A stretch of 64,000 nucleotides of DNA from Agapetus fuscipes. Its lineage: Eukaryota; Arthropoda; Insecta; Trichoptera; Glossosomatidae. Below are positions 53,513 to 64,000 of the stretch, piece by piece (positions within the stretch are counted from its first letter, which is position 1; every line of letters begins with the position of its first letter). The notes beneath the pieces are model-generated. The model worked only from the letters and a program-made list of their open reading frames with translations, ran no database searches and had not been told where the DNA came from. The stretch lies in NCBI GenBank assembly GCA_951799405.1, contig OX637350.1, forward strand, positions 6,123,852 to 6,187,851, written 5' to 3'. The translations under genes and the position numbers were made by a program.

Positions 53513-53567
53513 CATTAAAGAAAAATGAAATGTTTTATTTCTGTTTGCTGAGCCTTACGGAAAGAAA

Positions 53568-53760
53568 CAAAGTGCAGAATTCATCTTCAGTTGTCGTGCA
53601 GAGAGAGTGTCTCCTGAAGACGTTTACTACGTCGCTAATGAAACGTTGAATTATGTAAACTCTCTTATAACGGTTCGTCTTATATCCGAGTGATACATTA
53701 TTGTTATTGCAAATATGTCAAACGACCGTAACTCCAACCTAAACTTAACAAGAAACATAG
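53568..53760 (-). repeat. Dispersed repeat family C, longest copy
   Basis: Minus strand: TAAGTTTAGGTTGGAGTTAC, GGTCGTTTGACATATTTGC, CACTCGGATATAAGACGAAC, AACGTCTTCAGGAGACAC, CTCTGCACGACAACTGAAGA. It gives the family order for the 20.4-, 42.4- and 52.2-kb fragments. No coding sequence. Confidence 0.7.
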
Positions 53761-55885
53761 TGATATTTTGCCCATTTAAAAATTACAATAAACCAGTTTG
53801 TTAGCAGTATTTCTGAAACGCTTTATAAAATTTTATATCAAAACCTTTATGACGTTGATCATCAATTTGTTATACCTACTAAATGGGATCGCGTGACTTG
53901 AAAAACATGATACAAACATTTCTAAGTACACATGTAGCTGGCTAGCGTTCATTGTACGCCGGCGACTGATATCGCTTTTTTTGTGAATTAATTAGAACCC
54001 GTACATTTCAAACTTAAATGTACACCACTGATTATGATTAATGAATAAAATATCTGTACGATTATAAAGTGAATTTACATGGAATAAGAGAATAATGGAA
54101 TTTTACCGTGTTAAAATTTTGTCACACTGAAAAAATTATTGAACGTTGGTGAAAGTATTTATTTGAATCAAGTTTCCTTTTCAAAGAGTTTTTTCAGTGT
54201 AATAAAAAATTAAAATTAAAAACTGTTCACAAACTGAAAAAAGGACTCATAGCCTTGATAAAAAAATAAGGTGTACAATCTTTACAATGGGTCATTGTTA
54301 CATTTTGTTTCTTCATCAAAAAAACAATTGCTTAAGAATGTTCAATAATTGAAACTTAAATAAAAAATCCCTTACTTTTTTACTAGATTTCTATTAACAA
54401 ATTAATTGAACCTTCAATACCTTCACAGTTTACTAAGGTTGCCGTAGTTGAACTGAGAAGAGTAGAGACTCGAATGATATGATTTAAAACCGGCGGATTT
54501 TTAATTAATGCGAAGGTAAATCTTCGTTAGCTCACACGTCACAGAAACAAACATTAATTCGTGGAGGTATCCGGGCTGTTACTCTACATGTAAGGCGGTG
54601 CACGGCGAGGCAATAGGGCGTCGCCATTCTTAATGAAACCCATAAAATACAGAGAGTTTGTTAAGTAGACATTCCCCGAGCGCTGGAGTTTGTGACAGTG
54701 GAACAAAAAATACCAAGAAATTCTCCCAAAGGATCCATCCCCCTCCCCCTCCCTGCTCCACCCCTGAGCAAAAAAATGCCATGTAACTTTCTAAACTCGA
54801 CGGAATGATTCCCCTGAAATATCGAGGGCTGAGGATTCTTGAAATTGGTTGATGTCATAATGGAAAAGAAGTGGATTGAATACAAAACGTGAATTTAGTT
54901 CAGTTATTCACAATCCAGGCGTACGTCTGTAACAGAAATGTGCAAAAAACACCTCCGCGGCACTCTCACAGGTTGCTATAGGCTTTAAAATTTCCTGAAA
55001 TCTGGCGAGTTTCCCACTTGATATTGGCTAAGAAAAACATTATGCATACAGCGCACGCTTCAAATAAACAAAACGTCTTTTAAGATGACATGCGCAAAAT
55101 GAAAAGCATGTTTAAAAAGCAGTTGAAGATCCATCTGTTTGCGTGTTCTTATCACCACACAAAAGTCATATAAGGCTGATAGGCATGCACAGATTCACTC
55201 CTGCGTCAGAAAAAAGATGACCGAATATGCCAATGCGTTTTTTTAAACATTACTTAAGTTTGCGGATGAATTATGAATCTAAAATGTTTATGTTACGAGT
55301 CTGCATAACTTACATTATAGATTATTGGCTGTTAAATGTGAAACTTTTCGATTGTTTTCAGGTTGGATGTGTAGCACTGAGGTAAGCGGGAAATGCTTCG
55401 AAAAATGAAAATTTCCCGCTGATTTTGAGGCAAAATCTCGGCGTTGTTTTTGCGCGACTCGCTTGATTTGCGTTCGCCTGTGATTTGCACAAACTTTTCG
55501 CCCCTGTAGGTTTTTCAATATGCCACCGCTTTTCAACATGCTGAATTTTCGCAAAGTGAAAATAATCTAAACGTCAATGCGATCCTTGATACTTTATGCA
55601 TCAAAGTTTTGTGTAATTTAAAGGTCTATGTGAAATATCGTTTGAAAACAAAAAAAAACAATGGGTAAAATATTTTATGTTCCCGAAAAACAGACAAAAG
55701 AAGCAAGGTGTACATTTGCAAACTCACAAAACAAACGTATTTTGAAAATATAATAAGCAAATGTTCAAAACCAAATTTGTTCAGGAAATGAGTTATGAAT
55801 TGTGACTAAATGATCACTTTTAGTTTATTTTGAAGAGATTTCGACAAATTCTATTAAATAAGATTTTGTAGAGTGTGTGTATTCA
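53761..55885. other. AT-rich sequence, nothing certain
   Basis: About 54,440-54,800 and 55,320-55,560 are less AT-rich. At 55,168-55,215 TATAAGGCTGATAGGCATGC and TCACTCCTGCGTCAG weakly resemble a worn LINE B 3' UTR. A pyrimidine-rich CCCCCTCCCCCTCCCTG run lies at 54,740. No gene. Confidence 0.4.
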
Positions 55886-56155
55886 CACAGTGAAAATTCA
55901 TTTTATTTAAAATAAAATGATTTTTTTCTAAAACGTAGTTTTATTTTCACAATATACATAATATATATATTTTTTACCTCGAGCACTTTCGACCTTCAAT
56001 ACATACTCAGGTCATTATCAAGAGTCTCTCTTATAATGTTATCTCTTGATAATGACCTGAGTTTTGAAGGTCGAAAGTGCTCGAGGTATAAAATATTATT
56101 CTGAAAATAAAACTACGTTTTAGAAAAAAAGAATTTTATTTTAAATTCTATCAAT
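55886..56155. mobile_element. Foldback element, approx. 110-bp arms
   Basis: The left arm: TTTAAAATAAAATGATTTTT, TCTAAAACGTAGTTTTATTT, ACCTCGAGCACTTTCGACCT, ACTCAGGTCATTATCAAGAG. After about 20 bp it returns: CTCTTGATAATGACCTGAGT, GAAGGTCGAAAGTGCTCGAG, AATAAAACTACGTTTTAGAA, TTTTATTTTAAA. The inner arms are near-identical, so this element is young or conserved. Its edge words are shared with family D. Confidence 0.9.
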
Positions 56156-56489
56156 TTTATTCTTCTTCTTTCAAGTTATTTTTTACTTGTACTACTATTT
56201 TAATGTCGAAAAAGTAAACAAACACATCTGCGGTCCTCAGATCATCATCATGTTTATTTTTGTTTAGATTTTCTTCATAAAAGTATTAACAAGATTAAGT
56301 AGATATTTCGGATTGAAATACCAAATAAATATAGCAGATTTTGCGTAAAATAATCTTTTTTTTTTAACAAACGTTGTTTTTCTGAGATGGGAAGTAAACT
56401 GGAAAGTCTACTGTTTATGAAAATGACACAGGTATAAAAATAATCGGCCCGGAGCGCTTAGACAACTAGGAACAGCGTAAAGTGGTGGT
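56156..56489. other. AT-rich sequence, nothing recognised
   Basis: No feature seen. Confidence 0.5.
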
Positions 56490-56580
56490 GGCCCTTGAGG
56501 GTAGGTGGGGGGGGAGGGGGGTGACGGAGGGGTGGGTGTAAAATACAAGAGTGGGTGGGGATGGGGGAGTGATGGCGCAG
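56490..56580 (+). repeat. G-rich tract with quadruplex potential
   Basis: GGGTAGGTGGGGGGGGAGGG, GAGGGGTGGGTG, GTGGGTGGGGATGGGGGAG: at least eight runs of three or more G. Confidence 0.6.
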
Positions 56581-56635
56581 ACGACTCGGCGATGTAATCT
56601 CCGTCATTTATGCTTGCTGCAGACTGGGATGTCTG

Positions 56636-56735
56636 CTAAACCGTGAGTGGTTAGTGGGAGGTGAAAAGTGGTGAGTGATAAGTGAAAAGTAAGGAAAAAA
56701 AAGTAGTTAGTGGTAAGTGAAAATTTGTGGGTAGG
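56636..56735 (+). repeat. Degenerate GTGAAAAGTGGTGAGTG array
   Basis: Units such as GTGAGTGGTTAGTGGGAGGT, GAAAAGTGGTGAGTGATAAG and TAGTTAGTGGTAAGTGAAAA. A purine-rich minisatellite-like stretch with a period of about 7-8 bases. Confidence 0.55.
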
Positions 56736-57364
56736 AAGAAATAAGAAAATTAAAGGTTACAAAAATTAACTAGACGCAATCTGCTTCAATAAAGTCACAA
56801 TAAGTCATAGAAGGGAAAATAAATGTACAAAATGAGATAAGTAAATCTACAAAGTGTTTTTTTCACTTATGTTAAATTTTTGTTCCCCTATTATTAAGTC
56901 TGATAAGCATTTAGATGTTCTACTATTAGCAGTTATAAAAAATAATCTAAGTGCTAGTGAAGGCTAGAGGGACTGTTTTGTATCGTTACTTATAAATCAT
57001 ACCAAATAAATAATAAAGAAAAAAAACATTTTTTTTTATAAAAAATGTTGAATTGTTGGATTGATGAATACAGAAGATAACGATGGCATCAACTCATTGA
57101 CATGGCATCATCTTAGATGAAACAGCAGAGCTGTTTTGTAAAATCCGATCTAATTTTTTTTTTCAGAATGTTGAACTAAAACAAAAGGGTCTTACAGGAT
57201 ATTTGGAGAAGAAGGACAGTTTGCAAACTCAGAAACATAAACAATGTAATTTAAACTACTATTCAAGGGCTACTGTCTGGTCTGAATCACGGCGTAGACC
57301 TAAAGCGAGTGACTTCCATGCCCAAGGCGAATCTTCATCCCTGACTCATCCTGCTTGAAGAGCC
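56736..57364. other. AT-rich sequence, nothing recognised
   Basis: TGGCATCAACTCATTGACAT and ATGGCATCATCTTAG near 57,083 form a short internal repeat. No gene. Confidence 0.45.
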
Positions 57365-57514
57365 GGTGCATCCAGTTTACAACTAAACCACTGCGTAACT
57401 AAAAAAATATGAAAATTAAAACCATCACTAGAGGGTGCATATTAGTTTCTTTAGATTTTGCTCAAACGCTACGGTTTAGTTTTAACTTTTTACTTTGGGT
57501 AGTGGTGCATCCAG
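57365..57514. mobile_element. Palindromic MITE, family A, copy 17, with 11-bp flanking repeat
   Basis: GTTTACAACTAAACCACTGC, AATATGAAAATTAAAACC, CACTAGAG centre, then GCTCAAACGCTACGG, TTTAGTTTTAAC and TTTACTTTGGGTA. The left outer approx. 20 bases are missing. The direct repeat GGTGCATCCAG is at 57,365-57,375 and again at 57,504-57,514, flanking the element. Confidence 0.8.
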
Positions 57515-59029
57515 CCAAATTCATCCGCCTTATCGCAGCAGGAACACCTGCTAGGAATTAATATTTCGGCTGTGTCCTTAATATGGAGCCTGCATACCTA
57601 AGCGAAAATTATTCGCAGCAGAAGCTCTCATTTGCCCTCAGTACTATTCTTTAAAAGATATGAAAATGGAATGAAAATGTAAGAGTATGAAAAATATTAA
57701 TGCATATAAATTTGAACAAAAGGTAGTTAATAAATTAACTGTTTTCACATTTAAAAAGGGGTTAAATGTATCTTCAAGAAGCTATATAATGTTATCCACA
57801 AGATAATTAAAGGAAAAAACATTATTGAATTAAATATAGTAGTAATTATTATTTATTTAACAACCCATTATACATTTAAAAGTAGAAATTAACAACATTT
57901 ATCTTCAAAAGACGTTCATTTAATATACAATTAATTTGAAAATAATGTTGTCTTAGAAAGCTTTTGAAAAATGTACTTTTGTTGTAAAATTATTTTTTGT
58001 CTTTTTATTTCACGTAAAAAAAAGTATTAAAGTATTTCTGCGTTAAGTGAAATTATATTAAAAGCAAGAAAAGTCGAGAATAATATTTTTGTTTATGCGC
58101 GGGATTACAATAGAACCTCGTGGTTAAAAATAAAACAAACTTTGTTTTCTTTGCTGGCTTTGTTTAAAAGTTGAACGTTTTAATACAAGCGGTTTTTTTA
58201 TTTTATTTTCCGTAATACGACCCCATTTTATTTCAGTTCCATCTGACAAATTTAATAAAACAAAATCCTTTTACAATACCGAACGGCGATTGTGCCGGAA
58301 AATTATGTAGAATGAAACGAAATCTTTAATAGAAAAAGTTGTAAAATAAAAATCGGGGCGTTTCTACTTTTGGTTTATTGTTCTTCATAAAAAAAAGTTG
58401 CTGCATTTCATAGCTTTCTCCTAAAACAGTAAACATCGCGGGAAAAAAGAATTCCCTCCCCTTTCAAATTGTCTTTGTACTTAAAGACTATTTCTTCAAT
58501 CGATATCAGAAAAGGCTTTTTTACTTTTATCATTCTATCTGTCAAGAGAAAGTTTCCTTCGATTTTTAAAAATGTTTATTTTTATTTTTTAATGAACAGA
58601 ACCGGCAATTTATTCTTAAATACTAGGAAATTTAGCATACAGAGAGAGTTATGTAATAAATTATGAATAACACCTTTATGTTTGAAAATAAATAATATAA
58701 TAGGGGTGCGATTATATTTTTATTTATTTTCCCCTGCGAGCAAGCATGTGTTAACTTGACAAATTAGATACATTTTACTTAAAAGTTAAACCAGAAGTTA
58801 ATTAACAGGGTATTGTAAAATAAAAACATGCAATTATGTTGTTTGATTTAAGATAAAGCACCAACACGACCAACGTAAAAGATTAATGACTTTATATGAA
58901 TTCCTCCAGCACGGGGGTAGTTTTTTATGCCACAGATAAAAGCAAAAAAATCCCTTATAAAAAAGCTTGGAAAGTGGAGTATTCATATTTTATTTACAGC
59001 ATGCAATCGAACCCTAATAAAATTTGTTA
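57515..59029. other. AT-rich sequence, nothing recognised
   Basis: One of the most AT-rich parts of the window. No repeat family, no RNA gene and no domain in open frames. Confidence 0.5.
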
Positions 59030-59098
59030 CCCCCCCCCCCATATGTCGGGAAAGTGTCGGACAGGGGGGGGGATGGGGGTGGAGGGAGTGCGGAGCAT
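59030..59098. repeat. Opposed C-run and G-run
   Basis: A run of 13 C at about 59,031-59,043 is followed 25 bases later by a run of about 9-10 G and further G runs (GGGGGTGGAGGGAG). The two can pair as a hairpin, or each strand could form a quadruplex. Overlapping frames on both strands are shadows. Confidence 0.6.
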
Positions 59099-60659
59099 AT
59101 GGTCAAGCGGTCATTAACAATTATGAATGGGTTATCCTGTTCCCATACGCCGATAATTCTCTTTTTTTTCCAGCCCGTTATAATATGGTTGCTCGAACAA
59201 CATTGTATAAATAAATTATGTATTAAGCGATCAAAGAAGGATATGTGTACTCGTAAATATAACATTAGGTATTACATATTATATACAATGACCATGTATC
59301 CCTGCTACGAGTACACTCAGAACACGGCTAAGCTCATAACAGCGTCTGTCCAATAAACCCAGCGGATCAATAACGTTTATATCCTGTAATATTTTTATTT
59401 TATATTGTAATTAATTTTCCTCTACGGCTTAAAGAGAAATGAACACATGGTTTTCCAGCAAAAAAACTATATTATAACGTTTCGCAATGTTTTTGTTTTT
59501 CTTTTTGCGTGTTTGGAAATTTTCTCGAATAACGTGAACAAATTCAGCTTCATCTAAATAAAGAAAACTGAGCTTCATTTGTGACCTGAATTTTTCGACT
59601 ACAAATTTGAACTTAATATTTTCTTGAAATTTTTGTAATAAATTCTAGGAAGTATTTTAGAAGATGGCGTTACAAATTAAAAACTGTACACTCCGATGCC
59701 GCCGGCAACATATGACGTCACATAAATATCGTAAGCCTGTCAATATGGGGAATGATTGATTGATTTTGTAACAGACGCGTACCTAAGTGTTCTACTTTCT
59801 TAAATAACACGACATTAGGAAATGTCAATAACATGCTAAAAATTCTCAATTTCTTTTAATTTTTAATTAACGAGCTTCCAGAAAATAAACTGACTTAAGC
59901 TCGTGATATCCGGCAAAAGGAAAAATATGGTTTATGTTGGCATCATAATGAGAAATAAAACAAAATCCTTCTATAACTCAACATACAGAGAAGATTTGAG
60001 AGACGACGGGTTCTAGGTCAAAGGGAACATCTCTATTGAATTACTAAAGACAACGGTTTGACAGAAACATTCAATTTTCTTGCAAAAATAGAGGTGCAAA
60101 TTGCTTTGTAAGATGATCGCCCTTCTTCACTGAAGATGTATGTACAAATATAGTAAATAAAATGAATTTGAGAAAGGTTGTGTGACATCAAATTTAAATC
60201 CCCTTATAAGTGTTTCAAATATATGGATTATATTGTTGATTGTATTAGACAATTCAAATCGTTAGACATTTTAAAAACAGTATTCAGTATAACCTATTGA
60301 ATTTACTTACACAAAGTTTTCCACAAATATAATATCACATTTATTTTATGACGTATGCAATATTTAAAAATATCCAATCACCATTTTATTTTTACTCCAC
60401 ATCAAATATTAAAATATTTGCCAACAGGTATAAAACGTAGCCCACTTTACAGTATTATAATACTCGTACTAAATCAGGGGCAGAATTGAAAAAAATAAAA
60501 AGCAGGCGCTGATATTTTAATGGTGTTTTGGTAAAGCATTAACATTTCCACCGATGTGTGACCATATCCATTACGCTTTGATCGAATAAAATGTTTTAAA
60601 AACGCCTTTCAATTTGACATCAAAGCAGCAAAAGGCTCGCCAGATTTATTCGGAATAGG
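59099..60659. other. AT-rich sequence, nothing recognised
   Basis: No repeat-family match; no coding signal. Confidence 0.5.
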
Positions 60660-60735
60660 CGGGATTTTTCGTGACAGGGTGAGAGTGGGCGTTAGGTGGG
60701 CGTGGGGTGGGGAATACCACCCCCCGAACCCCCCT
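60660..60735. repeat. G-rich then C-rich tract
   Basis: GAGAGTGGGCGTTAGGTGGG, CGTGGGGTGGGG, then CCACCCCCCGAACCCCCC. Opposed runs in about 70 bp, hairpin- or quadruplex-prone. Confidence 0.5.
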
Positions 60736-62211
60736 TGAGTCAGGGGTAATAAGGTTGTTATGCCTGCTACTGGATGATTGTTTCTCACAGAGCACGTGCG
60801 ACAGGTGCACAACTCAAATTTTGTTCTGATAATATAGAATATTGAGTAAATGTAGACTCTGCTTCAGGGTTATATAGTTTATTTTATTGTTAATACACTT
60901 TTATTCAGTGCAAAAACTAAATGTTTAAAACATGCATATTTTTTTGCGTAGAAACATGAATCTAGATTTATCAATCAATTTAGTACCCCGCAAGTACGAC
61001 AACATAAAATCCCATTTGATAAAATAATTATTTTCACAATCAAAACTTTTCCCTTGCACAAAGGGCATTGTTAAAAATAAAAATAAAAGTTTGAAGTCGA
61101 TTTTAAATTAGGGCTTAGGAAGGCTCGCACACAAACGCGACGTGGGGTGTGAAAGCCAGAAAAAAGAAATGGATGAAAAAAAGTCTAAATGAAAATCTGG
61201 CTTGATGTACTGCGTGTTGTATCCTGGAATCACTTAGGCGCAAGAGGTTGGGGGGTTGGATGCATCATAGAGCGTCTACCCCCTCCTGTCCCCTTGGTTT
61301 TGATGCCAAGTCTAATGAGAAGAGATTCTGACAAAAAGTTTCACACGAGGGGTCTCTCGCCACGTCGAGATGGGGTTGAATTAACGTCTAGGCACGTACA
61401 GCCGCAGTAATGCTGGAGCTCCTTACAAATGAAGTCCCGAGGAGGAAGGTGTTTTACAAGAAATGTGTAAAAAAGCGATTGTTCCTAATGAATAGACGAC
61501 CAACTTTATATATTGTACTAAGACAAATAACAAAATATTGCACCAAGTCAATTCCAGGGACTGACGACATAGTCATAAGTTTTAATACGTTAATTTAAAA
61601 CTCTATTGCATTAAATACAGCAACTTAGACAGAATACGTCAACTTGAAATGTAGTTAATACTAGAAATAGAAACGACGTATTTTCAAGAAAAACTTAATT
61701 GCATCATTGACATTGTAGACAAAACATGGCAAAATATCGAGATGTTTGAAATCCGTTGAGAAAATAAATATTAAAAACCACAATATACATAATTATTTTG
61801 TGAACTGGTTTGATTCTTATTTACATTGTTGCATTCAGAATTTCTGACTTTATTGACAACTAATTAACTTAAAAAGTTAGAGACTCCAATATCGCTATTT
61901 TTGTTGTTGTTGTTAAAAAAAAGTTCATGATATAGTTAGGATTTTGGTTGGGTCCTTTTTAATTAAAGTGTATTTTTTTGTTTTAACAGAATTTATTTTA
62001 CACAATGTCGGTTTACAATGTACTATAATTGATAATCTCTGCGTATATGGTAGTCACGTCCAAATCTTAGATGCAACTAATCAACTGATCCCCTCCGCAC
62101 TACTGCAGCCCTTATATATAGGTACAAAAGAGACCATTTTTGCATATTCAAGATTATACTAGACAGTTGTTCCACCACCATGATGGATCATACTGAACTG
62201 TTCTACGCACA
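60736..62211. other. AT-rich sequence, one less AT-rich block
   Basis: About 61,195-61,440 is less AT-rich and open for 73 codons on the plus strand, with no known domain. A TTGTTGTTGTTG run is at 61,903. Otherwise nothing. Confidence 0.45.
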
Positions 62212-62360
62212 CTAGTGTATATATGTTCAGGCGCATGTAGGATCTTCGCATTCAATGTTCGTAACATTACCAACATCATACTAGATCCCAATTGTTCTAA
62301 ACACTATGTATGTATGTACAGGCGTACGTAGGTGCTCCAAGTTCGTAACAGTATGAAAAA
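62212..62360. repeat. Degenerate direct repeat (approx. 80-bp spacing)
   Basis: ATGTTCAGGCGCATGTAGGA and GTTCGTAACATTACC (62,224-62,272) are echoed by ATGTACAGGCGTACGTAGGT and GTTCGTAACAGTATG (62,313-62,355). Two-unit tandem remnant. Confidence 0.5.
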
Positions 62361-62518
62361 ATCGTGAATTTGTTTTGCATAGTTTCCCATGATTCGTGCT
62401 CGCTCGCGGCCAGACAAAGTGGCAAACCTCTCGAGGAAGACGACAGAAAAGGGGAAGTGAAAAGTACCTACTAGGATTCCATCAAACTGGGGGAGTCACA
62501 AGTACTGGGGAGACCATA

Positions 62519-62672
62519 TCACCCCAAGTATACAACTTTACTTATAAACTCTACCAGAGCGTTAACAAAAAGATCTCCAAGGAAACGTAATCACTCAAAA
62601 GTAGCGCTGTCTTAGTTGCAATACTTTTTTTTAGTAAACGCAATGGATGAGAATAGTTTTATACTTGAGGTA
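62519..62672. mobile_element. Palindromic MITE, family A, copy 18
   Basis: ACCCCAAGTATACAACTTTA, TATAAACTCTACCAGAGCG, a CACTC centre, TTAGTAAACGCAATGG and TTTTATACTTGAGGTA. Approximately full length. Confidence 0.85.
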
Positions 62673-62839
62673 TTAAGGAAAGAAGGGAGTAGACAAAGAT
62701 AGAGAGATGCGCCAGACATTCGCGTTCAGACAAGGCCATAAGAAAGACATGTCAATTTTGAAACGATTCGCTGCTCATGTCTTTTTCATATCAAAGATGT
62801 TTGTTTTCAAATAAAAGAGTTTTTTTTAGATTTTGCTTA

Positions 62840-63075
62840 AGCTTGATCTATAACCTATCGTCAAAGTTAAAAAGATACGTAAGCATTCAAGATTAATATT
62901 AAATGCATGCCCACAGGCGAACGCGCTAACACGTGCTGCATGTGTACTTACAAAATAAGAACCAAAACTCAAATGAACATAACCACCGTTTACTTTCTCT
63001 GAAACAGGGGTGACATTGAAAAATTCAATATTTGTTAACAGCACGGGTGGTAAGCTTTATATCAACCTGTAAGTG
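62840..63075 (-). mobile_element. LINE family B 3' UTR element
   Basis: GTCAAAGTTAAAAAGATACG at the 3' end, ATGCATGCCCACAGGCG, ACGTGCTGCATGTGTACTTA, CTCTGAAACAGGGGTGACAT, and the 5' boundary near ATCAACCTGTAAGTG. Part of the hairpin-proximal segment is deleted. Confidence 0.8.
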
Positions 63076-63628
63076 ATTTTTTTTTATAAAACTTTTGAAA
63101 AAAAAAATCGGCTTCTTTTCTCTTTATGCGTCTGTTTCTATTTTCTCTCCTCTTCGCTTACACCTAATCAACTCCTAGATTTAGGCCTCGTCCAATTAAT
63201 TGTTTAAATATATTTTGCATGGTTTCTGTATTAACTCTGTGAACATTCATATTAATTGATTTCTAGTAAATTATAGAGAACCAAAGCGATTCTTATCAAA
63301 CACTGTTTTATTTTCACTCGATATATTGATTTTATTTTAATTAAAATACACAAATGTTTTCAATCTCTCGATCATCTTCAGGTACAATAAAATTAAAAAA
63401 AATATACTTAAAATTATGAAGAAATAAAACATTATTTATTTTTGTAGCATCGCTTCAAAACATCATCCGCCGTACAAAAGACGAGGAGCTGGAGAAAATT
63501 GCAGATTGTAAATAAAGCCACACACTAAAGGTTCCGCGAAGACGCGCGATACATGTATCTCTGGACATTTAGGTCGTTTCGTTAATTTATTAGCCAATAG
63601 TCCTCTGCCTGAAGATCCCGAGGGAATA
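63076..63628. other. AT-rich sequence with a family D-like edge
   Basis: CACTGTTTTATTTTCACTCG at about 63,301 resembles the TTTTATTTTCAC ends of family D/foldback elements. CGATCATCTTCAGGTACAAT follows at 63,370. No second arm found. Confidence 0.4.
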
Positions 63629-63716
63629 AAGGCGAGAGGGAGGGTGGGTGGGTGTGGGGGAGGACGCTCCCGAGGCGTAGTCAATCCAGAATCAGGGAGG
63701 GGGGTCGGGGGGAAAC
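63629..63716 (+). repeat. G-rich tract with quadruplex potential
   Basis: GAGAGGGAGGGTGGGTGGGT, GTGGGGGAGG, then CAGGGAGGGGGGTCGGGGGG. At least eight runs of three or more G. Confidence 0.55.
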
Positions 63717-63874
63717 TGCCACTTATTTATTGATACTCTTAGCGCTTTGTAGATTCGATGATTTTTACTAAAATAGAAATAAAATGGAAACAGATATCTG
63801 AAAAGATTTTCTAGACTGTAATTTTAATAAGACTCTAATTTGAATAAGATAATAAGACTGTGATTTTCTAGCAT

Positions 63875-64000
63875 GTAAAAGTGGTTTGGGCATGTGGAAA
63901 GAATGAATGATGATAGACTGACAAAGTATGTATCAGAGGTAGTGTGAAAGGACAAAGAGGTAAGGGTCGACCGAGAAAAGTATGGAATGAGCAGATTGAG
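63875..64000 (+). pseudogene. LINE family B RT ORF C-terminal fragment, frameshifted, runs off window
   Basis: It encodes KWFGHVERMNDDRLTKYVSE. After a frame change within about 10 codons it continues KGQRGKGRPRKVWNEQIE. These line up with WFGHMERMSDERLTKKVYV and GRGRPRKVWMDQIS of the 11.6-kb fragment. The frameshift makes it inactive. The rest of the ORF end and 3' UTR presumably lie beyond position 64,000. Unlike most copies here, the retained part starts within the ORF, as at 11.57 kb. Confidence 0.75.

Noticed and set aside
55360..55382. Possible 20-base micro-exon between TTGTTTTCAG and GAGGTAAGC
   Set aside because: Too short to judge, and the pyrimidine tract is interrupted.
1..64000. 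CRISPR array, bacterial operons or phage
   Set aside because: No regularly spaced identical repeats, no operon-like coding density; composition and repeats are those of an animal genome.

Overview
The window looks like part of a large, AT-rich animal genome, most likely an arthropod. I base this on the mix of degenerate non-LTR retrotransposon 3' ends, tRNA-derived SINEs and short palindromic transposons, and on the absence of any compact gene. I found no convincing host protein-coding gene, rRNA or intact tRNA, and no CRISPR array. The longest open frames are about 100-150 codons, lack recognisable domains, and are what an AT-rich sequence gives by chance or from repeats.

The strongest hint of host function is at about 45,815-45,860 on the minus strand. 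A TACTAAT branch-point-like site, a pyrimidine tract and CAG are followed at once by GTAAGT. This is the arrangement of a recursive-splicing ratchet point (zero-length exon), seen in very long introns in Drosophila and vertebrates. If real, much of the window is the inside of a giant intron of a minus-strand gene whose exons lie outside. One segment on the opposite strand (about 49,915-50,035) has exon-like borders and two open frames but no recognised product.

Repeats dominate the rest. Family A is a palindromic MITE of about 150 bp with ends like CCCCAAGTATAAAAC; 18 copies are spread over the whole window. Family B is a LINE 3' end of about 230 bp with a TTAGA-type tail; some 15 copies occur on both strands, most starting near the same internal point. 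Four of these loci keep the C-terminal end of the reverse-transcriptase ORF (2.1, 11.6, 24.8 and 63.9 kb). Two tRNA-derived SINE families, an inserted CR1/L2-like RT fragment, a dispersed family with a CGTCTTCAGGAG core, several foldback elements and two approx. 190-200 bp tandem duplications complete the picture. Nested insertions at 16.1-16.8 and 24.2-24.7 kb give relative ages.

Between the repeats are islands of more balanced base composition without repeats (for example 8.8-9.0, 12.3-12.55, 14.4-14.64, 17.0-17.2, 28.1-28.6, 30.3-30.64 and 36.64-36.97 kb). There are also GC-box-rich patches (0.37-0.56, 31.3-31.5, 35.5-35.8, 38.4-38.5 kb), clusters of a GCGTAGC-like word, and strand-asymmetric G runs able to form quadruplexes. 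These are candidates for cis-regulatory DNA, on composition and motifs only.
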